Positions 1-12,900 of a stretch of 64,000 bases of DNA are shown in pieces; position 1 is the first letter of the stretch; every line of letters begins with the position of its first letter. Under the pieces are notes generated by a model that saw nothing but the letters and a program-made list of their open reading frames with translations, was not told the DNA's origin and ran no database searches. The position numbers and the translations under genes were made by a program. The DNA comes from Plantago elongata (taxonomy: Eukaryota > Streptophyta > Magnoliopsida > Lamiales > Plantaginaceae). The stretch spans positions 1 to 64,000 of the forward strand of contig JAYMSP010000246.1 in NCBI GenBank assembly GCA_036897095.1, given 5' to 3'.

Positions 1-1600
1 ATTAAGAAGTAGTCTCATAGCAAACATACCCCACAAGGCATAGTTTACTAATACTTTTCTTCATAAATTCCAACAGTAACAACATCTGATACGTGTTCAT
101 TGCTCTCTATCGCACTCAATCATTACTCCATATCGCATTCTATTATCGTTTTCTATCGTCCTCAACCACTACTTGCTATTTAAATGTAATTTTTTCTTTA
201 ATTTAAAAAAAAAATAACACATATTATATAATTTTCAAGAGATTTATAATCAGTCACAAATATTCATATTACTCAAAATCAAGGCTGTCAATTAACGAAA
301 AAGAGGACAACATTCACATGAACCTAAATTAAAATTCTTCGATTATTTTAATTTATTTTTTATTATTAATTTTTATTTTTGTTTAATCTCCTACTTTGGA
401 GAATATTTAATTTAATTTTAATTATTAGTTTTAATCTTTTGTTTAAAGATTTTAATTTTGTTAATGGGGGATTGAATATATGAAGAATTTTTTTAATGAT
501 ATTTAAAAATTATATTTAAAATATATTTAAATGATGTTGATGGTTAGAACAACACATAGCGCAACACCTCATGTGACACTCGATGGCAACATTAAGTGCA
601 AAAGGTAGATTATTCATCTCAGTTTTAATCCAATGGATTAAAATAGGTGGCTGACATCAGTCAAGACGACACCCTAACTAACGATAGAAGGCCCCATTAA
701 TTTCCTACAGTAATGGCTTAAATGAATAAATTATCTGGCAAAATTTAGTCTTTTTATCTTTTGTTCTATTAAACTTTCACACAGTACTGGCTTAAATGAA
801 TAAATTCAATTTTGAGGTCCACAATTGATTCATCTTGATATATAGTAAACAACGAAATGCAACTCAGTTTATAAGTCGTTTCCCTCCAACTGATAAGTCG
901 GAAATTCAAATCAACTTTACTATTTAGAAAAAGATCTTGATATATAGTGGTTATGAGGGAAGATGTGTGATAAGCCACAGTAATATCCATCTCGCAGGTG
1001 CTCCAGAATCCAGATTATATATTCTCCAAATAAAACGACTATTCATTAATATCTGTGAATTGAATCTCCCGTCCCAATTTCCTTCCAAATCAAAAGAAAT
1101 GGGGGCCAGAATGCAGACTAATTGCGATAATTTAGAAATAAGTCCACTATACTTTCGGAGATCTCCATTTAATTCCAAACCAAGTACATTGAGAGCTTAC
1201 TAGTAAACGCATAAAACAAAGAAGCCAACTAAATTTCAGCCCCAAAATATGTTTGGCAACACCTCGTATAATACGGTAATTATAAGGTGACTTGCATATC
1301 AATTTCACCTTATTTTGGTTAAAATAAGGTTGTTTTGTTACATATCCATCTGATATTTTCAGTCTCCTTATAATGATCAATTACCCATGCAGTTAATAGG
1401 TAATCCATCAATTTTAGGCAAGAGTGCAGACATATAATGTAGAACCTCGGTTTTTTCCGTTTCTATTATTTATAAAAAATATTAATTATTATTTTTTATT
1501 TGACTTTAGTTCATCCCGAATATTGTTTCTGTGTCAAATTCGTAATATTATTAAATTTATTTACGAGTATTTATAAAACTTAAAACGATTTGGATATTAT
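1..1600. other. AT-rich intergenic DNA, no gene seen
   Basis: No reading frame in this stretch has the composition or motifs of a known protein, and overlapping frames on both strands are all short. The DNA is AT-rich with long T and A runs. I see no complete transposon ends here, and in particular no left CACTA terminus that would pair with the right end at 4093. Confidence 0.5.
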
Positions 1601-1609
1601 ATTTATCCG

Positions 1610-1975
1610 ATGTACCCTTCCTTGTCTTATTACTCTTCCTCCTCTTTTCTTGCTACAGTTCGTTCATTCTCTTGGATTCCTTCAGTCCTCGATGCAAATT
1701 CTTCTTTCTTTCCTCTTCTCCTCAATGTCTTCCAACAACCAGTCCCTTTGTCTACGCCTTTCTTGATCACAATCCCAATTCAATCTAGAATCCCCAGAGT
1801 CCGAAAGAAACATCGATCAGCTCCATCTTCCACCGTGAATTGCGAGCTGTGCAAAGCCATCTCGTCTTCGATCGGTAAGCCTTGTCTAACTCGACTTTAT
1901 AATCTCCCTTCCCGTCTCGTGCTAACACTAAAACTCTCCTTCGTAGTGTCGATTCTCGGATTCAAGAAAGAGTAA
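1610..1975 (+). other. Unrecognised 121-codon open frame, Ser/Pro-rich
   Basis: A continuous open frame of 121 codons starts MYPSLSYYSSSS and is rich in Ser, Pro and Leu. The DNA is pyrimidine-rich, like a plant 5' leader, and a donor-like CG|GTAAGCC lies inside it near 1873. I recognise no domain. It may be the 5' exon of a transposon gene whose last exon is the frame at 3348-3665, since both point toward the CACTA end at 4093, but I could not connect them. It could equally be a chance open frame. Confidence 0.2.
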
Positions 1976-3347
1976 TTCGTTCATTGTCCATCATTCTTAT
2001 CTGATTCGTCTCTTCCCGATCCAGTAAGTGTTTTTCTTCTCTTTGATTCGTGTTCTGGGCCTGGGTAGTGTGTAAATAGATTGTTTATATTATTTCTGGC
2101 TATTTCGGATTGTGTTTAGTGGTTTCCTGGTTTATCGATCTTCTTGCTTGGTCTTCGTCGACTCAAATTTTGGTGAGGTGTGTCGCCTCTGTAATTGCGT
2201 GTTGGTTACCTTGGTTCGTGTCTGTGTGTTGAAATCGACTTCCTTGCTGCCTGCTCTGTGAGTTGATCGTTGTTGAAATTCGAACTGTGAGCCTGTCATA
2301 GTGTGTTGCTGCCGCTTCGATTGTAGCTACCTCTAATTGGTTGTTGTGTTTTGTCATCTGTGTTGCGGACTGAGTTTGGCACTATTCATATCAAGTTTAG
2401 GCTCTGTTTCTGAGTTCGAATTGGTATTGACTAGTCTGGCTGAATCTGATATGTGTCGTTTGCTTTGCTATTCTCATTGTGCCCTGAGTTTCGATTCCAT
2501 AAGGGTCTGTACCTGGTATAATGATGAGCATTCTCAACCATAAGGGTCCTGTACCTGGTCTATAGAATAATTTTTCGTCTGGACACCGGAGTTTTTGCAT
2601 TCAGGAATCTCTGTTCTTGAGTGTAGCTTGAACAAATGATGAACAAGAGGAAAAAACAGAAACAGTACGATCCTTGCATATCTATACCTCTTGAATGAGC
2701 CTTTTTAGTTTCATTGTACAAGTTTAGGTGCCTTATAAGTAAGTGAACTGCACCAAATTACCAGCAACACTTTTTAATATTTTATCACAGTTAGAGCAGA
2801 ACTAAAATTCCAAAGAGTTGGTAAGCATTAGTTTATATAATTGAGGTATTAATTGTAGTAAAACTTCCTTCATTTTAAGCAAGTGACAACGAGCAGATAA
2901 AAACCAAATTGATAAATAAAGTTTTAAGAACTGGGATATATTATTAGCAGGACAAGACTATAAGTATTGATGACTTGACATTTGATATTTGATAGTATGG
3001 AATTAGTTGCTTTGATTCAGTGTTGAATTCATATTTTGTTTATTGTGTTAAATACTATTCTTTCGACCTCATTAATTGTTACAAGTTGCTGCTTATTTAG
3101 TTTGTGGCAGATAATCAATCCATTGCATTGCATTTAAATCAATCACGTAAATGAAACCCGATTTCAGATACATATTAGCTTCTTGTGTGTTAGCTATGTG
3201 AATTGAAAGATGATCTGGGTATTTGAAGTTTGAACTTAAGCCTTTCTTTTTTGTTTTGACTTTTGAGTAACAATTATCATAAGAAGTTAAATGTTGTAGT
3301 AGGTTATTTTAATTCTTCTACTCTTCTTTGTTTAGGAGCAACACGAC

Positions 3348-3665
3348 ATGTCTGCTACCTATCAAAGTGCTACTGATCAAACTGTGGAACAACCTCCTAA
3401 TGTTCCATCGCCAGCAACAGTGCCAAGACCTATTACTAAACGTTTGAGGCCCGTGTCCACCGCATCAAGATCTACTGGTCGTCATTACACACAGGACGAG
3501 GTCGATAACATTGTGACTACTCTTCAATACGAGATTGATAATCTGAAGATTACAATTGAATCTCACCAGGCCCGTATCGATCGTCAGTTCGAAGAGATGA
3601 GGCGGATGATGTCCCTCATGATCCAAGTCCGTGATTCGTCTGATGCTCCTCCTTCTTCCTCTTAG
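3348..3665 (+). CDS. Orphan C-terminal exon of a CACTA-type transposon ORF
   Basis: This 105-codon frame begins just after a good 3' splice site (pyrimidine tract then TTTAG at about 3330-3336). The N-terminal half is Pro/Ser/Thr-rich. The C-terminal half is a likely coiled coil (about residues 50-92: YTQDEVDNIVTTLQYEIDN, then RQFEEMRRMMSLM), followed by a Ser-rich tail. That arrangement is common at the end of the second protein of En/Spm (CACTA) elements, and it lies 430 bp upstream of a CACTA terminus in the matching orientation. No transposase catalytic domain is visible in the window, so the element is non-autonomous or incomplete here. A host gene exon is the alternative. Confidence 0.35.
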   Translation: MSATYQSATDQTVEQPPNVPSPATVPRPITKRLRPVSTASRSTGRHYTQDEVDNIVTTLQYEIDNLKITIESHQARIDRQFEEMRRMMSLMIQVRDSSDAPPSSS

Positions 3666-3825
3666 TTCTAGTTTTTATTATATGAATACTATTGTTTCTA
3701 TAAATTCAACTCGATAATATTAGTATATTTACTTGTATGTGAATATTAGGTTTTTAATTAATTTATAAAATTTTCGTGCAATCCAACGTTCTTTTCTTCA
3801 CTACAATTCTATTGGGTGACAATCA

Positions 3826-4093
3826 GGTTAAATACGATCGAATTAGGTATTCATGAAATAAAAAAAAATTAAAAATCTGGCCATTTTAGCGATGGATAGG
3901 TTAATACGATCGAATTAGGTATTCATGAAATAAAAAAAATTAAAAATCTGGCCATTTTAGTGACGGATAACTTATCCGTCGCTAGAGTTTTAACAACGGG
4001 CGTTGTTATCCGTCGCTAGACGGTCTAGCGACAAATCGCTGGGGTTCTAGCGACGGATAACGGCGTCGCTAGAACCCCAGATTTTTTGTAGTG
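3826..4093 (+). mobile_element. CACTA (En/Spm) transposon 3' terminus with subterminal repeats
   Basis: The segment ends in TTTTTTGTAGTG (4082-4093), the reverse complement of the CACTACAAAAAA terminus typical of plant CACTA elements, followed by TTA as a possible 3-bp target duplication. Just inside it are copies, in both orientations, of a motif like TATCCGTCGCTAGA (3965-4080), as expected of subterminal transposase-binding repeats. A perfect hairpin with 16-bp arms lies at 4039-4080. A 73-bp direct tandem duplication (3826-3898 and 3898-3970) precedes it. The left terminus is not in this window, so the element's full length is unknown. Confidence 0.75.
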
Positions 4094-4096
4094 TTA

Positions 4097-5880
4097 AGAA
4101 TTGAAGTGGAGCGATAAATTGAGCATCATTTTGATTTAGACCAACCACTTTTGTTAGGTTGTGGTTTTCTTAGAATTTATGAATGTTGACTCGTTATGAT
4201 GATTTAAATGATGTAAATGACATATACTATTATACCGTTTGATGCTATTTACATCTACCATCAATGATTTGTTCTATTCTATTGACTATTATTTTCTCCG
4301 GTTTAATGCATCTACTTTATTTTCAATCGATATCCAATCACATTAGATACAATGTTTTTTTAGTTACGAAAAAGAATGTGGAACCCCACAAATCCAAGTG
4401 CGTTCGTTTGGGAATTTTCATTATTTTTCCCTATTTTATATTTTTTAATGTATTATTGCATTTTTTGTGAAAAATAATTTTTAAATAATTTTTCGGACCC
4501 AAAAAATTAAATCTGAATTCAAAATCAGATTTATCGGCCCGAAATATGAGCTCGTACAAATTTTCGTTCAAAATGGATGTTTGAAAGTGCGTATATGAAG
4601 ATTTGTAATTTTTGTGCTCGAAAAATAGAATATTTAAATTTAAAGGAAAAAAGTTAACAATTTTTAATTATAACCGTAACAAAAAACCGAACCTGTTATG
4701 GTTGTAATTGGTTGGTTGCTGAACGATTACGATTATAACTATGGTTAATAACCATTGAGAAAAAGTGAATGGTTATTAACTGGTTATGATTATAATTATG
4801 ATTTTTAACCAACTATCCCAACCCTATTTGTGACCAAGTTAATCATAACAACTTTTGGACGATATAGCAGCTAAATGTTGAATATATTGGAAAAAAAGAG
4901 GAAACTTTAAAGAACTTTTCAGATTTCACCAATGTGAAACCGAGCACATGGTTAAAAAAGCTAAAGCTAAGGATTTTGACATGGTAAAAAGCTAAAATTA
5001 AGGCAAAATCCCAAATCTCTGATCTGGTTACCAAAATCTTCAAGAGCTGTACCAAACATATAAGTCTTCTTAGTTTTCTGTCTTCTCTATATGGAAATAC
5101 TCGTATTATTCTTCAAGATTTATCTTATCTCAAAGCGAGACTCTCCATTTCCATTTACATTAAGCAGAATTTAAAATTTTTATGCATATTAATCTTTGAT
5201 CCAATAACTATATAACGTAATTACATAAACAAGCAAATCAATACTTGTCACACTAACTTTTCAGACAGCACTAGCTTTCCAGACAGCAGCTTTATAGACT
5301 TAAATCTCTTTTTTGAATTCGTTCGTCAAACATCTCGATCCATTCATCATTTATTATATATGGAACCCAATAATACATTATGATTAGCATCCCGAACCTC
5401 GATATCCACAGACAATTGATTCACCGAAGAACGTTAAGAGTTCCTCTTCGAAACTATACTAAACTATTTAGTGAGTAGGATTATGGTGAATTGAAGGTGA
5501 AGAAAGATATTGTCATAGTCAAGCCAAGCAAGCAAGAAGAAAACGTGTACATGAAAAGAGGAGGAAGAACATTTGTGTCAGAATTTCATATTAAATTCGT
5601 CCAGGCCTCTTGTACTTATATATTCTTCAGTATCTTAACACACTTAGACTCTTAATCCATTTCGTTTAGCTTGAGTCCATCAAGCTACTAGTCACGAGTT
5701 CGAAACCCACCAAATTTAATTTTATCTTTTTTTTCTCTTTTAGACGTTTATATTTAGACCTAATTTTAAATTTAGGTTTAGACGTTTATATTTAGACTTA
5801 ATTTTAAATTTAGGTGAGCTGAATTATAGTCCTACTTATTTAGTGCAGTAAACTTTTTCTGAAATATCATTATGTAAAAA
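4097..5880. other. Intergenic; one short tandem duplication
   Basis: No gene recognised. A 36-bp unit is repeated in tandem at 5741-5776 and 5779-5814 with one mismatch. A SINE-like box-B string, GAGTTCGAAACCC, sits at about 5697-5709 next to a T-rich tract, but no box A or target duplication could be matched, so I do not call an element. Confidence 0.4.
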
Positions 5881-5889
5881 AGGAACAAA

Positions 5890-6160
5890 AAGACGTGCAG
5901 TTGAGTGAGTCAACCGAGGTGCCTGTCGTGGTTCAATGGCCCACCCCACTGTTCCAAGAATATAGCGGTTGTCGGTCGAACCAAGGGATAGTGTGCGTCT
6001 CACACGTAGCCATGGCCCTTTACTCGAGTACAGCACAAGTGTCTTTGTGGGTCACAATCCACCGAGCTCATCTGTGTGCTATACTATTGGCCATTCAAAC
6101 TATACGCTACCGTTTTTGTGTTCAATCTTGGTTCTCTCCTAGCCACTAGCGAATATTCTA
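5890..6160. other. GC-richer island of unknown origin
   Basis: About 270 bp stand out from the AT-rich flanks by their base composition and stay open on both strands (84 codons on + from 5895, 66 codons on - from 6036). I recognise neither translation. It might be a fragment of a transposon, a captured gene piece or organellar DNA; nothing in it decides between these. Confidence 0.3.
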
Positions 6161-6745
6161 TGCTCGTCTAGTAAAATCCTAAATTTGCAAGGCTGCGTTT
6201 GGAACTTTGGATATAATAGTTCCAAAATACTACGTACACGGTACATCCATCTCACTTATCATGTTTCATTTTAAAATGTAACAATGACACAAATATCACG
6301 TCTCATGTAACTCTGTGGATATGAGGCGATACAAAGAGTTGTGGTAGCGATTGAAGAGCTCTAACCTTTTAGGCCTATATAATTCTTTGTAAGTATATTT
6401 TCGGGTGATATCATACATGTTCTTTTTCGATACTTTGTCATCACTCAGGTTTGAATTGAGAGATTTTCCAGTTCGACATTTATCATAAGATTACTTAAAA
6501 AAGCACACTTCACTCTACAGTTCTTAATCTTATGGACGAATTTCAAATATGTTTAGTAAAACTAACTAATAGCTTATGAACTAGTTGGTAGTTGATAAAT
6601 GAGTTAGAGCTGTTTGGAGTCAATTATTCTTTTTTGTAAGTTTTCAGAACAAGTTTATAAAATAAATTAATTTATCAACATAACGTGTTTACTATAACAA
6701 TAAGTTGATCGAACTGATAGAATTATGTTTAGCACTTATTAACTA

Positions 6746-6932
6746 CTCCTTCCATTCAAGAATAAATGTCCTTATTGACTTTTTCCGTCAACATTATTTA
6801 ACTTTGACTCGAATTTACTTCTAAATTGTAAATGTAAATTGTTCAATTCAATCATATAATGAAAACTTTAGAAAGTTGGATAGTGTTTATCGAAAAAAGT
6901 CAATTTTTTTTTTTGTTTCAGGACGGAAGAAG
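6746..6932. mobile_element. Stowaway-like MITE, 187 bp
   Basis: The element starts CTCCTTCCATTC immediately after TA (6744-6745) and ends GGACGGAAGAAG immediately before TA (6933-6934). The ends are imperfect inverted repeats of the plant Tc1/mariner MITE type, and TA is the expected target duplication. The length fits the class and it has no coding capacity. Confidence 0.65.
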
Positions 6933-7193
6933 TAAAAATTAACTTCTCATCTACCCATTCCTACTGAAATGAGAATTTTGAGACATATGGGGACATATTT
7001 TCTAGTGAAAATAGCAATTATCATACAATAATATTAAACGCAGGACACGCATATGCACTTCGTAAAATTATCATAGTCGATCATAATAATAATTACTTTT
7101 TGTATTGGTTATTTTGTAGGTGGTGAAGAAGAGTACATGAAGAGAGTCAACAGTTTGGATTGTTTTTCGATGTTTGCTCCAAGAGAGAAATGG

Positions 7194-8310
7194 TTAGATC
7201 TTACAGATGCTGGTTTGACCATTGCTCCAAGAGTACATGCATGTGACAGACACGGTCAAAGGACCATGCAAAAACTCCACAAAACTATTATGGAGGTGAG
7301 TGGTTGTTTTCTCAACAAATAATGTCGTACCCACCAACCAAAGCATACTTGTCGTAAACAATGGAATGCCACTCAACTGAGCAACTCGCCCATCTATTGC
7401 TTCAAACATACACCGACCACTCTTCCAACCAATCATCTTCTCTAGTCTCGCATCATTTGTTATATTTAACAGAAGAGCCATTTTTCCCAAACAACTATGA
7501 GGTCTCTGAGTGCAGATAACCGGTTAATCCTCGACGGGTATCTTCAACAGATAATATACATCATGAAGCGTGATAGTCATCTCACCAAATGGTAGGTAAA
7601 AGCTATTGGTCTCAGGCTGCCACCTCTCTGCAAAAGCCGATATCAAAGATTCGGGTCTATCGAATCGAACGTACAAGTGTCCAGGTAAGATATCCGACTA
7701 TCACTCAACCATGTAAGAACCTCAGTATCATTAACATGTAAATAACCACGTCTTTCATATCTGAAATGACAGACCAGTGGTGGTCGAACGAACTGCATTT
7801 ATGGAATTTGTTGGATCATACATTCATTACTTTAAAAATGACATAAATCCAAGTTAATCATTTACATGTACTAATAAGCAATATGGTTTACATAAAAAAA
7901 AATGACGACGTTAATGAATATCATAACCACCAACTTACCTCGTTTCCATTCCATATGTCATAAGCAATATGGTTTCTAAATGTGGTAATCAAGTCCTTCG
8001 GCCTAGGCACCCCATCATCTACCATACTAGTCATATTATCATATCAAGAATCATCAATTTCCCTACTCGATCCTACTAAACGAACAACTGAATTTTGCTC
8101 CCCAAATGATTGCTCATCATCAGTAGCATATTAGTGAGATGGTGCAACCATCAGGCCTTTCCCTTTCCCTCTCCCAGGCATCCATGGCCGAGGTGGTAAT
8201 CTTCTCCTTTGAGCATGGTACTGCTCCTCTGCTTGTCTCTCAGCTATGCAAGTGCTTCTGGAGACGGGATCCCATCATCATCCTCATCCTCATCATAAGA
8301 GTGAACAACT
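7194..8310 (-). pseudogene. Decayed plant mobile domain (MAIN-like) gene
   Basis: Reading the minus strand gives a row of segments typical of the plant mobile domain (PMD, also annotated aminotransferase-like or 'phosphatase 7 long form'). Order: an upstream Arg/Pro-rich stretch near 8160-8240; MVDDGVPRPKDLITTFRNH near 7960-8025; a donor GAG|GTAAG near 7938; then RPPLVCHFRYERRGYLHVND near 7730-7790; then ERWQPETNSFYLPFGEMTI near 7585-7640; then the hydrophobic core and TLFVEKTTT in 7194-7490. The frame shifts near 7668 (two extra bases), and stops interrupt it near 7528, 8055 and 8134, so it is not translatable as one protein. PMD proteins are host MAIN/MAIL genes or cargo of Mutator-like elements; which applies here is unclear, and I see no element ends. 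Confidence 0.7.
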
Positions 8311-8369
8311 ACAGAAGTCAACGAAGTCTTTTTGCAATACACAAACTAAATCAACAACGGTATTAAGCA

Positions 8370-9500
8370 CAAATACACGCTAAAATTATTACAACACATT
8401 CACAACAATTCGGCAAACATGCATAAGCAATATAAAAATTTAAACAAAATGAAGTTAGACATATGAATAACTGGAGATGGTACCAAAGATCGAATATGAG
8501 TTGCAGTATGAGGTGTGATGCCGAGTTCCCATCCCGATGAGGCGTATTGATGTTATTAGCATCCATAGCACGCATCCGATGTGATCCAGTAACAATTTGA
8601 TCATGAAGACGTCCGGAATGATCAACATCTTTAATATGTTTTCTAGCTCCATACTTATCCATCTACATTAAACAAGAATCACAATAAATCAGGAAATGAT
8701 CCATAAAAATCAAAACAACATGCAAAATACAAAAATAAATAATTGCACAACAACAATCGTGGCATATACATATTTAATACAACAAAAAACTGGTCACAAA
8801 TAGAATAAAAACTTGTTAGAAAAATTATTAAATGCATAATAAAAAGTTATGTTATAAATTACAACATGTTCATCAAACATTAGGCAATATGTAGACCAAA
8901 ATATTGACAAGAATCAGTATAAAAGCAAGAAAATAAATAAAAAAAACAGTTAAACTAGACTGTTTACAGTCAAAATCGGGTCCATTTAGCACTAATAACA
9001 CTAAAAAAGGCAAAACAATAAAAAAACAGGTTCAACCGGACTGGTTCTGGCCAGAACCGGTCCTCGCCAGTTTGATGACAGATCTCGATCGAAAAAGCTC
9101 CAATCGGAGCTCTAACAGCTCCCATCGGTGCTTTGACTGTTGGGCGGATTCCGGCCAACGGTCCACCGTCGAATCCGGCCAACACCCCCATTCCCTCGAG
9201 GCTCCGTCAATTTATGAAGTTGACGAAAAAAAAATGTAAAATACTAACTTTTGAATGGTCCTTTGGTCGGATAGGAAGGAGGAAGTGTATGTAAGGGGGT
9301 TAAATGACAAATTTAAAACTTTTTTTGTTTAAATTGTATTACTTCGAAGTTGAGGGGTTGTTTTATAATTTACTTTAAGTTTAGGTAAAGTTATAATATT
9401 TTTAAATTGTGTCCTGATTTTGTAAATTTGATTTTGCGTTTAACAGGGTCCATCCTAACCGATAGACCGACGACAAAAAAAGAAAAAAAGCAATGACCAA
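8370..9500. other. Intergenic, partly GC-rich, no gene recognised
   Basis: The stretch 9040-9210 is GC-richer (repeated CCGGCCAAC-type words) between AT-rich flanks and may belong to the same transposable unit as the plant-mobile-domain relic next to it. No inverted ends or coding domains could be confirmed. Confidence 0.3.
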
Positions 9501-9988
9501 ATAAGGATAATTTGTGGGTGCTATGAGAATATACCCTGTAAAACACTCAACCAAACAGAACCCAATACGCAATCGTCAAATAAACCACAGCCATATAATA
9601 ATATTTTATTCCCATTTATTCTTATTTTTACCTCTATTTTGCCTTGCAACAATTTCTTTCCTTCACATTAGTGTTCTCTCTGTAACCAATACGCAATTTC
9701 TTCAAGCTTCTCTCCTTCGTCACAACAAATCTCATCCATCTTCTTCCTAGATTTCCCTCTAAATATTTCATGGATACATATTGCATCGATTCAATTCAAC
9801 TATTTCTCTTCAATTCCTCCTCTCCGATTCATCAATCTGCTGCTGCTTTTCAATTACCTATAGCTTACTTTCATCGTTTAGCTTTTTTTACTCCACCTTC
9901 CTCTTTCTGACCGTCTATTCCTTTTCTAGATTTTAATAAATAAATAGTTATATTACTTCAATTTAAGGTGTTTCTCTATACTCAAGCC

Positions 9989-12900
9989 ATGGGTAGAAGT
10001 AAGTTACTCATTTGTTATGTTCAATTCTTGTATTGATTGATTCTTCTGTTAATTATGTCTCTTATGTGAATTTGTCAATTTGTTACTTGTATGTTGTTAG
10101 TGTGGAATTATATGGGTGCAATACAATATTGTTATCTGGATTGTTGTTAATTAGCTCTATTTTATGATCAACCAGTTCTTAAATAGTCTTGATAGAGTTG
10201 ATGGCAGTTTCCAGAGTATATTTAGTGAAATTCTTTGTGTCTAACTGTCTATGCATTTTTTTCACCTATTCAGCTCATATGTGTGGAATTCATTTATCTT
10301 GCATCTTCTCACTGTAAATTTGAAATGATGCAACAATCTGCGGATAGGATTTTGGTGTTATAACATAAATTCTGTATGTTCTTGGAAATTTGCCGCAAGT
10401 TAAAATGTCTGTAACTAACATATGCTGTTTCTGAAAGAATATAATGGTAGAGTGTTGATGAAAGAAGCTTTGTTTATTTGGGAAGAAACAGGTTTTAGAG
10501 TAGTATTTCAAAGTGAAGTCGACGTTTATGCGTTTCTTTTTTTTTTTTTCTTTCTAAAATTGAGGTCTTAAATTTCTATTGAATGAATATTCAGGAAGTG
10601 CCCAGAAAAAGAATGCAGCAATGCTGGATAGCGATGATACAGATAGTATTAGCTCATCGTCATCTACGATGCGTTCGGATAACATGATTTACACTGGTGG
10701 TGAGGAAGTACTTGTGGATAAAGAGTCTTTGCTCGACCGATGCTTGGATGAACTATATGAAAAGAGGTAACACTTCGCCTCGTCTCTTGTGATATGCATA
10801 TGCTAGGTATTAGTATGATTGGCAGTCATGTGGTCAAAGTTTCTTGAAAAGGTTGATGTGATGTAGTTGGTGCATAGTACATGAAAAGTTAACTAACTTT
10901 TCTTGGATTGAGCATAATGAAGAGGATAGAAAATGTTATCTTATGCATGTCTATTTTGCAGGGGGTCAACTAGAGAAAGCGCCCTGGCATCTATTACTGA
11001 AGCTTTTGAAACCAGCTTACCACATGAGTTTGTAGACAAGAAGTATGTCATTCTTCCAACTCAAGCTTATTATGTAGTATCGTTTTTTGTGGAGTGATAT
11101 TTCGTTGTGACATGCTAGCAATTTCCCTGTATTGGAAGTTGAGAATGTTGGAAATGAGACCATTTAAGCTTCTAGGTGTTTGCTTGTAAAATAGGTGTAT
11201 TAAGTTATATCTGTAGATAGGGCCATTTATTTTTAATGGTTAATAGAATTATGCATTAAAAGTAAAATGTTCTGTACAAGTTAGGCAAACCTCAAAACAT
11301 CAGGTACATATGGAGAGAAAAAAACACTAAGTATTCTGTTGTAAGAGGTAGTTATGCAAATGGATTGTCGTAAACTTCAAAGATGAACAAAAACTAAATC
11401 CTCACCAGTGCTATAGGAATTTGACTGGTCCTTGGGTTCAGATTTGTCCTATTAAATGAATTCCTTTCCAAGACATGTACTTGTAACACAGTCCTTTACT
11501 TATATTGTTGCTGAAAGTTCCATTGTGGCTCTTGATTCTCCAAGGTGGAGTTTATGCACAAAATCATCGGGGTTAAGATCCAACAAGCAAATCAGAAACT
11601 AAGTTAACTGTAAAAAAGCATCACAAGCAGCAAACTGGAACGGAAATTTATAAAGCTGCATCATGAATAAAGTTTTAATAGCACTTACTAAAATGACCGA
11701 TTATCTGTAACGTTTAAGAAGCATTACTGAGGACTTTTAATATACCGAATGTCTATCCGTGTTGTCTTCATTAGAAGATATTGTTGCTAAATCAACAAAT
11801 GTGGTATCAAAGCCAATTCTACTCGTGTGGTTTAGTAAAACCCTGAAATTTCACATTGCTGATAATTATACCTTCCATGACTATTTTGCCGTTTCTAAAA
11901 TATGTACTGTTTATTCTCTGAACTGTGTTCTTCCTCAGTCATGCTTCAAATCTTTCAATCTTAGTAAAATAAGGTTATGGCCACTTATATAAAGTAAGGT
12001 TATTCGTACAGGTTTGCTACATTGCTAGACCGATGTGTGAATTCAATAAAAAAAGGTTCTGCCAGGGAGATTGGGTTGGCGTGCCATGTGACAGGTTCTC
12101 TAATCTACGTTCACAATTATTATTCTCAGAATTTTGTATTCCCATATGTGGTTAACTGTTATACATCTTTCATCCTTGTAGGACTTCTAGCTCTGACCAC
12201 AGGTCCTGGTGAAAAAGCGCAAGAAATCCTGGAAGAATCAGTGACTCCTATACTAGATGCTCTTAAAACTCGAACTGACGCATTTAAGATATCATCGGTA
12301 TGCTTGCCAGCTTCAATCTAGTTTGTATTATACAATTGAAGAGTAACATCGATCCATGACTTTATCTTGTGATACATACAACAGTTGCTTGAATGTCTGG
12401 CTCTTATTACATTTGTTGGTGGTGAAGAACCAGAGAACATTGAGAAATCAATGCAAATAATGTGGCAGATCGCTCATCCTAAATTGGGGCCCAATGTATG
12501 TATCATGTTCATCACCGTGATCTTTTTGGTTCTTATGGAATTTTTGCTGACCATTTTGGTTGATATTTCAGGTGGCCACTGGTAAGCCTTCACCTGCATT
12601 GATAACTATGATGATCTCTGCCTGGTCGTTTCTTCTTACCACAATGGATGGGAGGGCCCTCAGCCCCAAAATTTGGCAAGAGTAAGAATTATAGCACCAC
12701 TTATGAGCTCACTGGCCTCTTGGATGTAGTCACTATGGTTTTATTTCAAATTGCGATTTCTCATGCCCAGTATTTTGCTCAGGTCAATGTCATACCTTTC
12801 TACTATGCTGGACAAGGAGGATAGGTCACTGCGCATTGCAGCTGGAGAGGCACTTGCTTTAATTTTCGAGATGGGCAGCTTGGAAAAATTCTGTGGTGAA

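Noticed and set aside
5690-5720. Possible tRNA or SINE from a box-B-like GAGTTCGAAACCC
   Set aside because: No box A at the right distance, no cloverleaf and no target duplication found.
8960-9200. 73-codon Gly/Pro-rich frame on the minus strand
   Set aside because: Simple-sequence composition and no family resemblance; probably repeat DNA near the plant-mobile-domain relic.
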